Assembly: GCA_950295325.1 (NCBI GenBank)
Contig: OX485808.1
Span: 16,514,527 to 16,578,526, forward strand
Direction of reading: 5' to 3'
From: Polytrichum commune
Taxonomy: Eukaryota > Streptophyta > Polytrichopsida > Polytrichales > Polytrichaceae
DNA: 64,000 nucleotides
Positions 45,959-56,639 of this stretch are shown here, piece after piece. The position numbers and the translations under genes are program-made. Under the pieces are notes generated by a model. It was given only the letters and a program-made list of their open reading frames with translations, made no database searches and was not told where the DNA came from. Numbering within the stretch: the stretch's first letter is position 1; each line of letters starts with the position of its first letter.

Positions 45959-46436
45959 GGGCCACTTCACACACGAGACTGAGAGCCCGTGACCATTACA
46001 CTTCAAGCACTCTCATTGGTGGAAACGGCGGAGCCGGTCCACGTTCGCTACTTCACACTAGGCTTGAGGGACCAACGGAGTATGCGAAATGCAAGATGGA
46101 TGTCAAGTCCACATGGATTCCTACATGGCATCGAATGGATCATGTTTCATGGTCACTAGGACTATTTCCAAAAACCACCTTTGGAGGCAGGCCTAACACA
46201 AAACCGGAGACCATGGCACTCTGAACACTCATAACCGTTGGTTTATTCTCTTTTATCATGTGTAAGGAAATTCATTGAAATAGCATTTGGCTGCGGGATC
46301 GTTCACATGTGATTTCACACTACACTTGAGGATCTGTGACCACACTACATGATTTTGAAGGTGCCTTGGGACGGCCTTTGGACATTTTTTTTGGGCTCTT
46401 ACAACCACAACTCTTGGCACGTGTGTGAAGTGGCCC
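45959..46436. mobile_element. Tourist-like (PIF/Harbinger) MITE, 478 bp, copy 3 (inverted)
   Basis: Ends GGGCCACTTCACACACGAGA and GTGTGTGAAGTGGCCC. Flanks CAA and TAA are one change apart. It is inverted relative to 41188 (ACTCTCATTGGTGGAAA here, its inverse there). Confidence 0.8.
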
Positions 46437-46554
46437 TAAGATAGTTGGTGCTAAGACCATCACTTTAATTATCATTATTTTTGGAACAAAGGAGGTGCGT
46501 CTCCACTTGGCCAATTAGGGTGATGATATTATCTGTCACCATAACATCAGTGGC

Positions 46555-46632
46555 GACAAAATCCTATAGGGTCAAGTTTGAACGATGAATGGATGAGAGG
46601 TACGCTCGTATATAATAATTCTCTCTCTCTGC
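46555..46632. repeat. Single end of the GAGAG/CATCC MITE family
   Basis: GGATGAGAGGTACGCTCGTA followed by TATAATAATTCTCTCTCTCT matches the right end of the MITEs at 20741 and 32855. No matching left end was found. Confidence 0.5.
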
Positions 46633-47139
46633 AAAACCATAAATGTCCATGATGGAGTTGGCGCTCATAGTAGGGCCATGTTAATTCTCTAGTCAAGGTG
46701 AAATTAGTGTGGATCCAAGTCCATGGGTCTTCCCCTAAGTCTTCATGAAGACTTCCGACCAACACATTGAATATTATAATATTAATACACCCTATTTCTA
46801 TACTAAATAGTCCTATTATTGCATTATAACATTAACATATTATTTTATAAAGTAACACAACATGAAATAATCATCCACATTCACTTTGTAGAAAAGCCAA
46901 TTGATGTAATCCACGCTTATTTTCTACTAGAAAATGAGCGTGGGTTGAAATTAATGTGCCCCACATTAATTCTCATTATGAGAATCAACTTGGGCTCTAG
47001 AAAATTATCGTGGTCCACAATAATAAGACTATGTAGTGTATTATCTGCAATCAATAGACAAACCCAATGAAGATGGCCAGTCGACTGCTAGCTACACTAA
47101 CTAGTCCTATTTCCACTCTAATTTCCAATCCACGTTAAC
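46633..47139. other. No gene recognised
   Basis: AT-rich. An 83-codon frame (46819-47070) has no domain. Confidence 0.35.
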
Positions 47140-47978
47140 ATGATTATGTTGCAAATGGACCGCTTGAATTTGAGGGATCACTGGTTGATACCCCAGCCAC
47201 ACCGGCCATGCGTGGGCGAGCCAGCCAGCCGATGGCCCTGGCCAGGGAGGCAATGAGCTAGGCTAGGCCGACTCGGCGTGGCAGGGCACCAACTAGCCCT
47301 CCAACTAAGGTAAGGGTGGCAATTTCCGTGCGGGTCCTAAAGTCGACCCCTATGGTCGGAAGCACATATCTAGGTGCTTTTACCTGGGTTTACAAAAGCA
47401 CCTATCAAGGTGCTTTTACCGTTCACAGCGCTGCCAACATTTCATTGGCTGCCAGCGGTCGGTTTTAGAAATCCACCCTGTGGATATACCACGTACCCTA
47501 TGTGCGAGTGTTGGTCACTCTACAAGGTTTCCTTTAAAAATTTGTAGGAAATCATAAACATGTTGGAAAATTTTGATTTTTTCATAGTTGCTCTTGCACC
47601 AGCTTTGCGGAGCGCTCAAAATTTATAAAAAAAAATAGTTTCAACATCCCAACTAGGCACATCTGAAATTTGGACGGAAATTGGCACCCCCACCTTACAG
47701 CTTGGATGGGGCTATGAGTGGGATTTAGGATCCCCGCTCGGTTGATAAATGTGGTGCAGTTTAGAAGAACACTATTATCGTTTTCAAATCATCCATGATG
47801 AGGCTCGAGACTTTAAAAAAAATTACTGATCATTTGGAAGGAACTTATAGAATGTACCTCAAATTACGAAAGAAATTCCGAACAATGTGAACATGGAACC
47901 GGTTGGACTTGGAAACACTAGGATGTCGTTGAAGACCGATTATTATTGTGCCCAAAAATCTCCTCTGAGAGACAGTGG
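47140..47978 (+). mobile_element. hAT-like MITE interrupted by about 600 bp
   Basis: The left piece (about 47147-47190, TTGAGGGATCACTGGTTGA) and right piece (about 47787-47978, GAGACTTTAAAAAAAATTAC, GGAACCGGTTGGACTTGG, GCCCAAAAATCTCCTCTGAG) belong to one family copy. The insert contains a GC-rich stretch (about 47195-47300) and the 388-bp TA-flanked element. The left TIR is lost. Confidence 0.55.
47308..47695. mobile_element. TA-flanked TIR element, 388 bp, copy 2
   Basis: Ends AGGTAAGGGTGGCAATTTCC and AAATTGGCACCCCCACCT, with TA on both sides. Nearly identical to 35481-35865, with roughly 16 differences counted by eye. Confidence 0.82.
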
Positions 47979-48118
47979 ACCAGTTTTTCACCTGCACAGA
48001 CAGACAACTCTGGCCCTGCAGGCTCACTGGACCGAGCTCCGAGTCTTTATTGAGGAGACAAGCCTGCCAGCTTCAGTCAGAGCCTCAAGTATTTCGATCT
48101 CAATCTCAGTCCTCGTGA

Positions 48119-48547
48119 CAGTGTCTGGAGAGATTTTTGGGCATAATCGGTCAAAATCCGAGTGTTTTCCAACTCCATCCGGTTACATGTTGTTTGCGAT
48201 CTTTCAGGTTTTCTTCATACATTCAAAGTATATTCCATAGATTCCTCTAACACGATCGGTGTTTTCCTGAAGTCTTGAACTCAACTCGTTCGTTTGTAAC
48301 TACACTAGTTTTGTCTAATTAGTGTGGGTTACCATTTGGAGTTACGTGTTGCTATAAATTTTTACTGGCATTCTTGTTTTTACCGACTAAATTATGTCAT
48401 ATTCTTCAGTGTGTAGGGTGACTACTTGAGTTATTTGGGTAAAAATAATACTCTCAATAAAATGTTATTATAGCGATGTGTGACTCCAAATGGTAACCCA
48501 CACTAATTAGACAAAACAATGTAGCGGTTGGTTCTCTCCGTTCTTTG
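48119..48547 (-). mobile_element. hAT-like MITE carrying a mariner-like MITE
   Basis: Starts CAGTGTCTGGAGAGATTTTT and ends GGTTCTCTCCGTTCTTTG. Contains GGGCATAATCGGTCAAAATC and CTAACACGATCGGTG. The 219-bp mariner-like element lies at 48303-48521, between TGTAAC and GCGGTTGG. Confidence 0.72.
48303..48521. mobile_element. Mariner/Stowaway-like MITE, 219 bp, TA target
   Basis: Ends CACTAGTTTTGTCTAATTAG and CTAATTAGACAAAACAATG, flanked by TA (48301-48302, 48522-48523). TIRs extend about 40 bp to CCATTTGGAGT / ACTCCAAATGG. It is divergent in its tips from the copy at 63652, though placed at the same host position. Confidence 0.82.
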
Positions 48548-48569
48548 AATCATGATACGGATATTACAA

Positions 48570-49140
48570 TACTTAAACTTATGCCATAACATTAGGAAGC
48601 AACTGGCCACCAGGTCGAGGTGTCATCGAAACAAGCATTGTATAAATTCCGTGTGTGGTTACATTTCCCATTAAGGTAGAAATACGGAAAATTGTGAAAA
48701 TAAGCTGATTCGGCCAGAAAGAGCAACTTAAAATTTGTGCAATATTTTTCAAAGATGGAGTAGATGGGAATGATGAGGAATGCAAGTTGGATCATAATCT
48801 TATTCCATGTGAAACGTTAGTTACATTTTCCCAAAGAGGCCAGCAAGTCAAGCCCCCTAATTGTATAATTGAGCCTCCCTTATTTGAGCATCAAAATATT
48901 ATACATTGCATACAAATGCACACAAAACAATTAACTCAATGGCACCCAAAAGTAATCGCAAGTGGTGTGAAACAACAACTATTCTCCCAATCATTGCATC
49001 CCACCTAACAATGCATCCTTTTTGGGCCACCACTTCTCCAATTAGTCATTTTTGGGTTGACACAAGAATCGTTCTACCCCTAGTCTACTGCACTAGTAGT
49101 GGTCATTTGTTGTTTTTTGTTTTTCTATCTTAGCACATTT
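48570..49140 (+). repeat. Dispersed repeat, direct partner of 38565-39100
   Basis: Collinear with 38565-39100 over more than 500 bp with many substitutions and small indels. Overlapping frames are not conserved between the copies, so no gene is supported. Confidence 0.7.
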
Positions 49141-50464
49141 CTTGTGGCGTATGGAACATGCCATCAGTATGAGATGGTTAGTGCATTCAAATTGAGGCCA
49201 TAGCCACTTTCCTCATGATTTCTAGAGCTCATATGAATATCTTATTCATCATCAAAGTGAAGATTCTTGTGCTTATTAAAAGTGCGGTTATGTGGGCTAT
49301 TAAACTTAGAATGGTCATCATATTTTGAGCATGTAGTTCGATCTCTTTGAAACATGTGTCTTTTAGGTATCAATTCTTGGAGCCACATCTAACCACATAC
49401 CACTTGAAATATAGGTGTCCAACTAAGAATAAGTAAATGATTAGGCACATCTACTTTAGATGGTGCTAAATCCGTCACTTTAAGCGCTTAACATATATAA
49501 ATATTATCACATTTACAAACTTTTGAATGATGCTTGGCGGCTATTGATAGGGGGTTATGATTTCGAACATGTTGAAGTTGAACCACAGTGTGTCTTATTT
49601 GAATTCCGTATGCAAAAGCTATAAGGGTTTAAAGTTTTATTTCTAATGATCCAAAACCAACATGAGAGCCGTACGTTTAAGTAGTGAACATCCTAAAAAA
49701 TCAACGTATATTTGTTATGCATGATTTTAGGATGTTTGTTCCTAGCAAATATGTTTCCTTGTACTAGATTCAAGGTTGAATGTGATAGTTGCAAATGGAG
49801 AAAAAAAAGTCATGAAATATTTGTGAAGAAAGAATACCTCTAAGATGTTGAATGATGTATGACTTTTGAAGAAGGTGATGCATGCTCCCACTAAATATCG
49901 GATGGAGTGTTTCTACAATTGTAGATGATCTAGTGTAACCCTTTGCAAATAGTGTATATGAGCAATCCAAGTAGCCTTCAAGGCTAAATTTGTTAGAATG
50001 TGATGCACGCCAATGAGGTGCTTTGTAAAGGATGACTTCTTTCACCTTCAGCGGAAAGTTATTTCTGGGCCTTTCGCCGCTCACGATAAGCTAGATGAGT
50101 CTTGAATGATTACTCCCCCTTCCCAACTAGCTCACTTCTCTCAGGATATGATTCACAAAATTAATATGTATATCAAATCCAAATCAAGGCGGCAACTGCT
50201 TTCTTCGTATTGTTTTGGAGCTTATACAAACATCTTACTCATTATCAAAGTGAAGATTCTCGTGCTCATGAGATGGTCATATAGGGTCCCCACAATTATG
50301 TGGACTATTGAGCCTAGAAAAGTTATCACATTTTGAACATGTAACCTGATCTTCTTTAAACACATGTCTTTTTGGTATCCATTCTTGGAGCCACATCATA
50401 CCAAATACCACTCAAATATGAGTATATGATTAAGATAAGCAACCAAATAGACACGTCTACCTTA
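49141..50464. other. No gene recognised; repeat fragments
   Basis: The phrase 'ACATGTGTCTTTTAGGTATC.ATTCTTGGAGCCACATC' occurs at about 49353 and 50361. 'CTTATTCATCATCAAAGTGA AGATTCTTGTGCT' at 49240 recurs at 50231. This is therefore a local or dispersed repeat of unknown type. Confidence 0.5.
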
Positions 50465-50810
50465 GGGCCACGGCACACACGAGATTGAAGGCCCGTCATC
50501 ATTGCATTATGAGATCTCACATTGGCTAGAAAGGCCGAGACCGTCCAAGTTCACTTCACGAAAATGAAGGCCTAAGGGCCCAAACCATTATCACCCTCAT
50601 GAAAAATTTACATGAACTCCTACATGGTATACTATGGATAATGTTTCATGATCTCCCAAAAAGTACGTCAGGCCTACCTCCAAGAAGTACATTTGACACA
50701 AATTCCAACACATGATAAAAGTTGAACACTTGTCAAGGCCTTTGGACGAGAGAGTCAAGGGCCGTCACAATTACATGGTCACGGCCCTTGGCTCGTGTGT
50801 GAAGTGACCC
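50465..50810. mobile_element. Tourist-like (PIF/Harbinger) MITE, 346 bp, copy 4
   Basis: Ends GGGCCACGGCACACACGAGA and GCTCGTGTGTGAAGTGACCC, flanked by TTA on both sides (50462-50464, 50811-50813). Confidence 0.82.
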
Positions 50811-51493
50811 TTAGTTTCCTTTTCTCCATGAACCCGATTGATGACAACTTGTTCTACCTTTGGTTCTATGAAACCACTTCAGTTTCTTTCCAAAAAGAAA
50901 AGAAAAAGAAAGTATGTGACATTGAAAGTACCATAAATGGCATAGGTGCCTTTTGGGGATCGACATTGCCGTTGCAGGTGGGTTTGTTTGGCTCACATTG
51001 CTGTGACTGCCATCCTCCATCACCTGATGGCACTCATTCGTATCTAACTTATGACATCCGGTATAATGCCATATGATGAAACACAACAACTAGATCTTAG
51101 CGCTTGTTCCGGAAATTCGAAGCCGCTCCCATTAAAAATACTATAAAGTGTATTCGAGACCCATGTCGATTCTTGGGCTTCATGAATCGCCCTCTATTTG
51201 CTCCGGGCAGCACGATTGGTGCTTACATGTGCACGGTATGAGTTATATTGCACATGAAAAAACCCTAACTTAGAACCGGACCATGTGCCGTGGGGGCTTG
51301 ATTGGTGGAGCTTGGTTTTTATGAATGTCGTCCACCAACTACACAAAGTCATTGAAGGGAGAGAATGTCTCCCCATGAGCCACAAACTAGAAGACAGCCA
51401 AAACAAATTCCGATGCTCACATTTCCAGAATTTATGAACCCTAACTTCTCCCATAACCATTAAAGATGAGGTCATGGCCTCCTGCCATGATGT
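50811..51493. other. No gene recognised
   Basis: Overlapping frames of about 90 codons on both strands (50795-51089 and 51194-51475) show no domain or motif. Confidence 0.35.
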
Positions 51494-51501
51494 GTATGTA
51501 T

Positions 51502-51940
51502 CAGTGCTCGGGAAGGAAGTTTTTGGAGCATAGTCCTATGATCGGGGAGAACCGGCAGTTGGGTACAGATGAACCGGTCGAGTTTGAGAAATAAATGGTT
51601 GAAGTTCAAGACTTCAGGAGAATTACCCATCATTTTAGAGGAGTCTATAGAAGAATATACCCCGATTTAATAAAGGAAAACCGGAGGATGTCAACATGTA
51701 ACCGGTTGGACTTGCAAACACTTGGATCTCAACCGATTATGCCCAAAAATCTCCCCAATCACTGGCATAGTTGGTCAAGATCCGAGTGATTCTAAATCCA
51801 GCCGGTTACATGTTGACATCTTCCGGTTTTGCTTTCATTCATGTTAGGTATATTCTTCTATAGATTCCTCTGAAATGATCGGTTATTCTCAAACTCAACC
51901 GGTTCATCTGTACCTAACTGCTGGTTCTTCCCAGACACAT
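51502..51940. mobile_element. hAT-like MITE invaded by an inverted copy of itself
   Basis: The host (minus orientation) is 51502-51535 plus 51765-51940, starting CAGTGCTCGGGAAGGAAG. The insert is 51536-51764 (229 bp, plus orientation), with ends CTATGATCGGGGAGA and TCTCCCCAATCACTG. Octamers GCATAGTC (51528-51535) and GCATAGTT (51765-51772) flank the insert. The host is itself flanked by GTATGTAT and GTATGTGT. Both pairs match at 7 of 8, giving two successive hAT-type insertions. Confidence 0.85.
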
Positions 51941-52069
51941 GTATGTGTATATGTGCCCTATAGTGGACACTTTTAGCTCCACAAACAATTTTGACAGTGG
52001 ATTGAATGAGTGTTTGGTTCACATGGCCAGCGATTGCGATGAATTACACACATTAGGGTTATTCGCAAA

Positions 52070-52450
52070 GCAAAGCAGATGAAACCATGGATTTTGTCTC
52101 AAACCAAGAGTTTTACAAGAATTAACACAAAGTCGCTCAAGTTTTCTTAATGTTGAGATTACAATACACAAGGAGTGGTGTCGGGCTATTGAAAATCAAC
52201 CTTCTAGCTTGTCCTACTTGGATGGCTGGGCCTAGCTAGACTTGCATAGGCCAATATGGGAGTTAGGACATGTCCCATGCACATACCGTGTTTTGGATCT
52301 TCAAATCCTCTCAAGGTTTGAGAGGTGAAAAGAGGAGGTCCCCAAAATTTCACCCAACTTTCAAAATAGGCTTTGAGTTATTAATAGATTTTCTTTTCTC
52401 AAAGAAAGATCAAACCCACATTTTTATCCCTCTTTGAGGGACTTCATAGA
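52070..52450 (-). repeat. Dispersed repeat, inverse partner of 29210-29610
   Basis: GCAGATGAAACCATGG, GGACATGTCCCATGC and TTTCAAAATAGGCTTTGAG are inverse to blocks in 29210-29610. Confidence 0.6.
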
Positions 52451-52578
52451 TAACTCTATTGTGTTTTCAAGTTTTGTAATCAGAGTAGGAAAGTAAAAGG
52501 TATATGATGTCAAATGAAATGGCATTGATTTGATTTTCAAGTCCGGAAAGCCAAAAGGCTCATGGGACTAAAAGTGCA

Positions 52579-52990
52579 TCATGATAGTGTCAAACTAACG
52601 AAGTCCCTAGAGAGGCGGACCATAGTAGACTCTGTGAGATAGAGGCTAATATTGGCTTGATGGTCCAATTGAACAATGGACTTAAGACTCCTTGATACTA
52701 CACTTTCAAAAAGCGATTGGAACTTCTCTCTAACGGAGTTACATAGGGGACATTCCAAACACAAAGTGTGCCTCAACTTCAACTACATTATATGAGCAAA
52801 AATGGCATAATCTATTATCTCTAGAGATAGGAGTAGTCGACCACCATCCAATTTCAATGACAGGGCAATGATTTGAATGTGATTTGCAACAATGATCTTG
52901 CGTTGTGGTGGTGTCAATGGTTGCTTCGAGTACAATTCACATTCATATATAAGAAAATCCCTAAAGTGCATGTAGTCTAGTCTCTTCCCC
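52579..52990 (-). pseudogene. LINE reverse transcriptase C-terminal zinc-finger remnant
   Basis: On the minus strand the sequence reads RLCHFCSYNVVEVEAHFVF (about 52755-52815), then, after a frameshift, ECPLCNSVREKFQSLFES. The order CX2C, an E-x-E-x-HF block, then CP..NSVREKF is the zinc-binding tail found after many LINE-type reverse transcriptases. The pieces lie in different frames with stops, so it is dead. A further minus frame at 53451-53708 may be an upstream part of the same element. It is a different LINE type from the one at 3381-4515. Confidence 0.6.
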
Positions 52991-55900
52991 GAGAGATGGA
53001 AAGAGTTTCACTCTTTAGCAAGAAGAGCCTCCTCGATATCATTAGATTTTGATTTTGAAGGTGTTCGGTTGTCCTGTGTTTCCCAGTGAAATAGATCCCA
53101 TGTTGCCTTTCACACAATAATTTGTCAGTTTATGCCATGTGTCAAATCCTTGTTCAACAATTTGTCGATAAATGGATAATGTTTTTCTCCTAACATAAAT
53201 ATATAGCTCATGTAGAAACATTTCATGCGTAAGATAGATGTCTAGAGTAGAAGTTGTTATGTTATAATTGCCCTTCCCTCCCTTTATGAGCTATTGGAGA
53301 AGTTGAGATGAAACCCCACACCAAGAAGGTGGAGGCATCTCCCTTGTTCCTTACCTCTTCTCCTTTCTAGATCCCTCCATGCCTTATAAGCCTACACCAT
53401 TACTAAAGAATACTTGAAATTCTCCCAAGATTCAAGCTCTTGGGCACTCCCTATGTTCCTATGTGCATCTTTCTAACTTTGTACGCACACAAGAGAAAGA
53501 AAAAACGTTGTTTCCAACAAAGACCATGAAGTCTATGATGAAAGCGCTTCACCCCATTTGTGGGCCGTGCTTCCATTCCACATGTTATAAACCTCCTTAG
53601 GTGCACATACAAGCTCCACGCAAGCTCAAATTCTATTCCAATGGCTAGTTTGAAATGAAATAAGTTCAACTCTTTTTCAAATGAACGAGGGGTGTATCGC
53701 TCATACACCTAGCATGACAAACAATGAGTATTAATTTCACATGACTATGAAGATGCATATTGAATCTCCAATTTACCTCAAGAGAAAGTTTTAAAACAAA
53801 AAACAACCAAAAAGGGAAAACCCACAAGGATCTCCCATTAAATTTATCTTATGCATTTTCTCAAGTTTACAAAGAATAATTTGTCCATGGTTGTATTTGT
53901 GCCTTATGTACAAGGTAGAAGTGTCCATAACACACACTTTCCACAATTAGCCCTCTACCATTCCTTGGAAATTTTCATGAATTTCTTTAATTAATTAGCA
54001 ATTTGAATATGAGATCAACCTTGGTCACATTACATCAATTGGACATCACAAGTTTTAAGCAAGAAATTTCCAAAGTGAAGAATCTATAAAAAAATTTCAT
54101 GATCGTGTTAGGGCCTCTATAATGTCTAGTGGCAAGCGCGTTCTGAAATGTTGACCGCAATTGAACCAATGAGTTGCAATTTCGCTATGTAGAACATCAT
54201 TGCAAGTGGCTACTTTACGGTTTCACTTGCGTTTTTTAGCGCGAACAAATAAGGGCCTCCATTAGGCGCATGTTTGGGTCACTTCTACCTTACTATGGCA
54301 TCAATATCCCATCATACCAAGGAAACACAACTAGAGGGTATTTATTTAGACTAGAAGGAAAATTACATTCCCAAGTCTTTCCGAATCTTACAAACAATAA
54401 TCTTACTTCACTAGTAGTCAGCTACATCAAAATGTCTTTGCATTTAGCCTCTACATGGCACATCAATTTTGAGATATACGCCCATCTTGGATGTTAAGAG
54501 ATATTCAAGTAAAATTCACCATTTGCTCGAAATTCAAGATACAAAGGAAAATTTACATGATGTGAAAATGATTCAATCTTTAAGCCTTTATTTTTTTTGC
54601 ACCTTGTTGAAACCATGTATACAAAAAGAAATATTTGAATCCAACTCCCTCTTGAATTGCAAAGCATTTGAACTGATATTTCATTTGGTTGTTTGCTATA
54701 ATTTGAAGAAGTTGTGAAGAAATGTGATTCATATATCATTGTGTGTCGTATAATTAGGAAGAAACTATGTGTGGTGGGTTGGCTATGTACAATCCTTGTG
54801 ATAGTGGAGACTTGAGTTCAAATCCTCCGTTGGCATGGACTTTGATTGCTTGTGAGATTTGGCCGGCAAGTTGGTAGGTTAGGTTGGTAGATGGGTGGGT
54901 GGATATTGATGGGTGGATTGTACATAAATAAAAACATTCATCATTTTCAATCCACATATATTATGAATAAAACCATCTAGATTTTAAAATTTGATTATGA
55001 ATCTTGGATGTTCAAACACACAATTAAGAAATAACCCCTAATGTAACGTTTATTTTATTTTATAGATTGTTTTCATCTTTGGTTTCTTTTGTTTCTTTGT
55101 TTTAAGCAAATCCCTCTATCTTTCATGTGTATTCGTTTTTAATGCATCAAAGGTTGTAAGATCAAGAAGTTGAGCCCTTAGAAAATGCACTTGTTAGCAT
55201 TGAGTTATAGCACATTTATAACATGGTATTTGTGAAAACATCACATGGCACGTAAAAATGCCACATATGCCGTTTTCTCAAATACAAGGAAGGCTAGCTT
55301 GACCTGGTCTTTGGAGGTAGCGTGTGCTAAATACATATGTTTTTACCAACTTCAGTTTTTTTCAAAGTTCAAGTGCACTTCACAAGATTAAAAACTAAGT
55401 CAGTCTTGAAAAAAAAGGTTCACATGTGAATGTGATGTTTTCACATATACTTTGTTCTATATTGTTCATGGGAAAAAGTGCAAATAACCAAGCACACCCA
55501 CTCAATCTTGGGGCCAAAAGCATTTGTTCCTACCAAGGGATATGTGAGGTTTTTGTTTGTAAGTCTCCCTCCTTATCTTCGTTCCTTCTATTTATATAAA
55601 ATAAAATACTAGCATGGATTCACCATGACAAGAACATGGGACTTCAAAAGTGCTACATGATATCTACTTAGGAAAACTTGTATGGCGTAGAGAATTTCTA
55701 AATTGTGAGGGTGATGTTGTGTGTGTGTTTTTCCCTATGAAAACCTCCAAATTGTTTTGCACCACCCAAACATTGCTTTTATCTAACACATGGATTCAAC
55801 CTCATGGCTCTCTTTCACATGAATGAAGGTTTCTACTTTATGCACCAATTTTTCAATTTTCATTTTTGAAATATATTCTTTGAATCTCCAACAGGTCCAT

Positions 55901-56630
55901 GCGTCAATTGTTTCTATGAAGCAAACCCCTTGTTAATTGAAGCACCAAAGTCAAAGTTTCTCCATTTTGTACACGCAAACTTGTGCGTTCAAGTGTTTCC
56001 TTGCGATTTTCTTCTTAGTTTGAAGTTTATCTGCATATAAATTTTGCATGCATTTGCTTTCATTGATTCCAAATGTTATTTCTTTGTGCATGTGATTGAT
56101 TTTGTGTTCAAATTGCAAGATCAAGTGCTTTTGTTCTTAATCAAATGTCCAAAATTAACTTTGTTTAATGTATGAAAAGTTATGAAAGTATCAAAAAACA
56201 ATTATATACCTATTTCAATTTCCCAACCACTTGGACTAGTTAAGTAGCCGAGTTGGTATATTTAGGTTAGGCCTCATTTCAATAGGTAGCATGCCCGTAC
56301 CACAAGCACATTTTCAAGGATCACCCCTCAAGATAGGACCCACTCAACTACTAGATCCATTGCCTTATTGAAAACATGTGGGGTTACACAAGCCTTGCCC
56401 TCTACCAAACTTAGGAAGCACGCTAATTTCATAAGATCTTACAATAAATGTACTACATCCCACCCCTTTGGTGGATGAATGTTGATGCATAATTGTTCAT
56501 TTTGGCCTCCCCAATTCACATCAAGTTGAGTTGCACAACGTATTGGAGGAACCTGCTGTGCTCGTATTTTTATATCTAAATATTGTAAGTCCATGCCCGT
56601 CAATTTTATTCCTCTAAGCTTCTTTTGCCA
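52991..56630. other. Gene-empty AT-rich stretch
   Basis: No RNA gene, no recognisable domain and no clear transposon ends. A GGT-rich tract (about 54850-54930) is present. Short frames at 54270-54739 on both strands are uninformative. Confidence 0.4.
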
Positions 56631-56639
56631 TACCCGTGA

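Noticed and set aside
50795-51089. Overlapping 92-93-codon frames on both strands
   Set aside because: Neither has a recognisable motif, and one overlaps the right end of a Tourist-like element.
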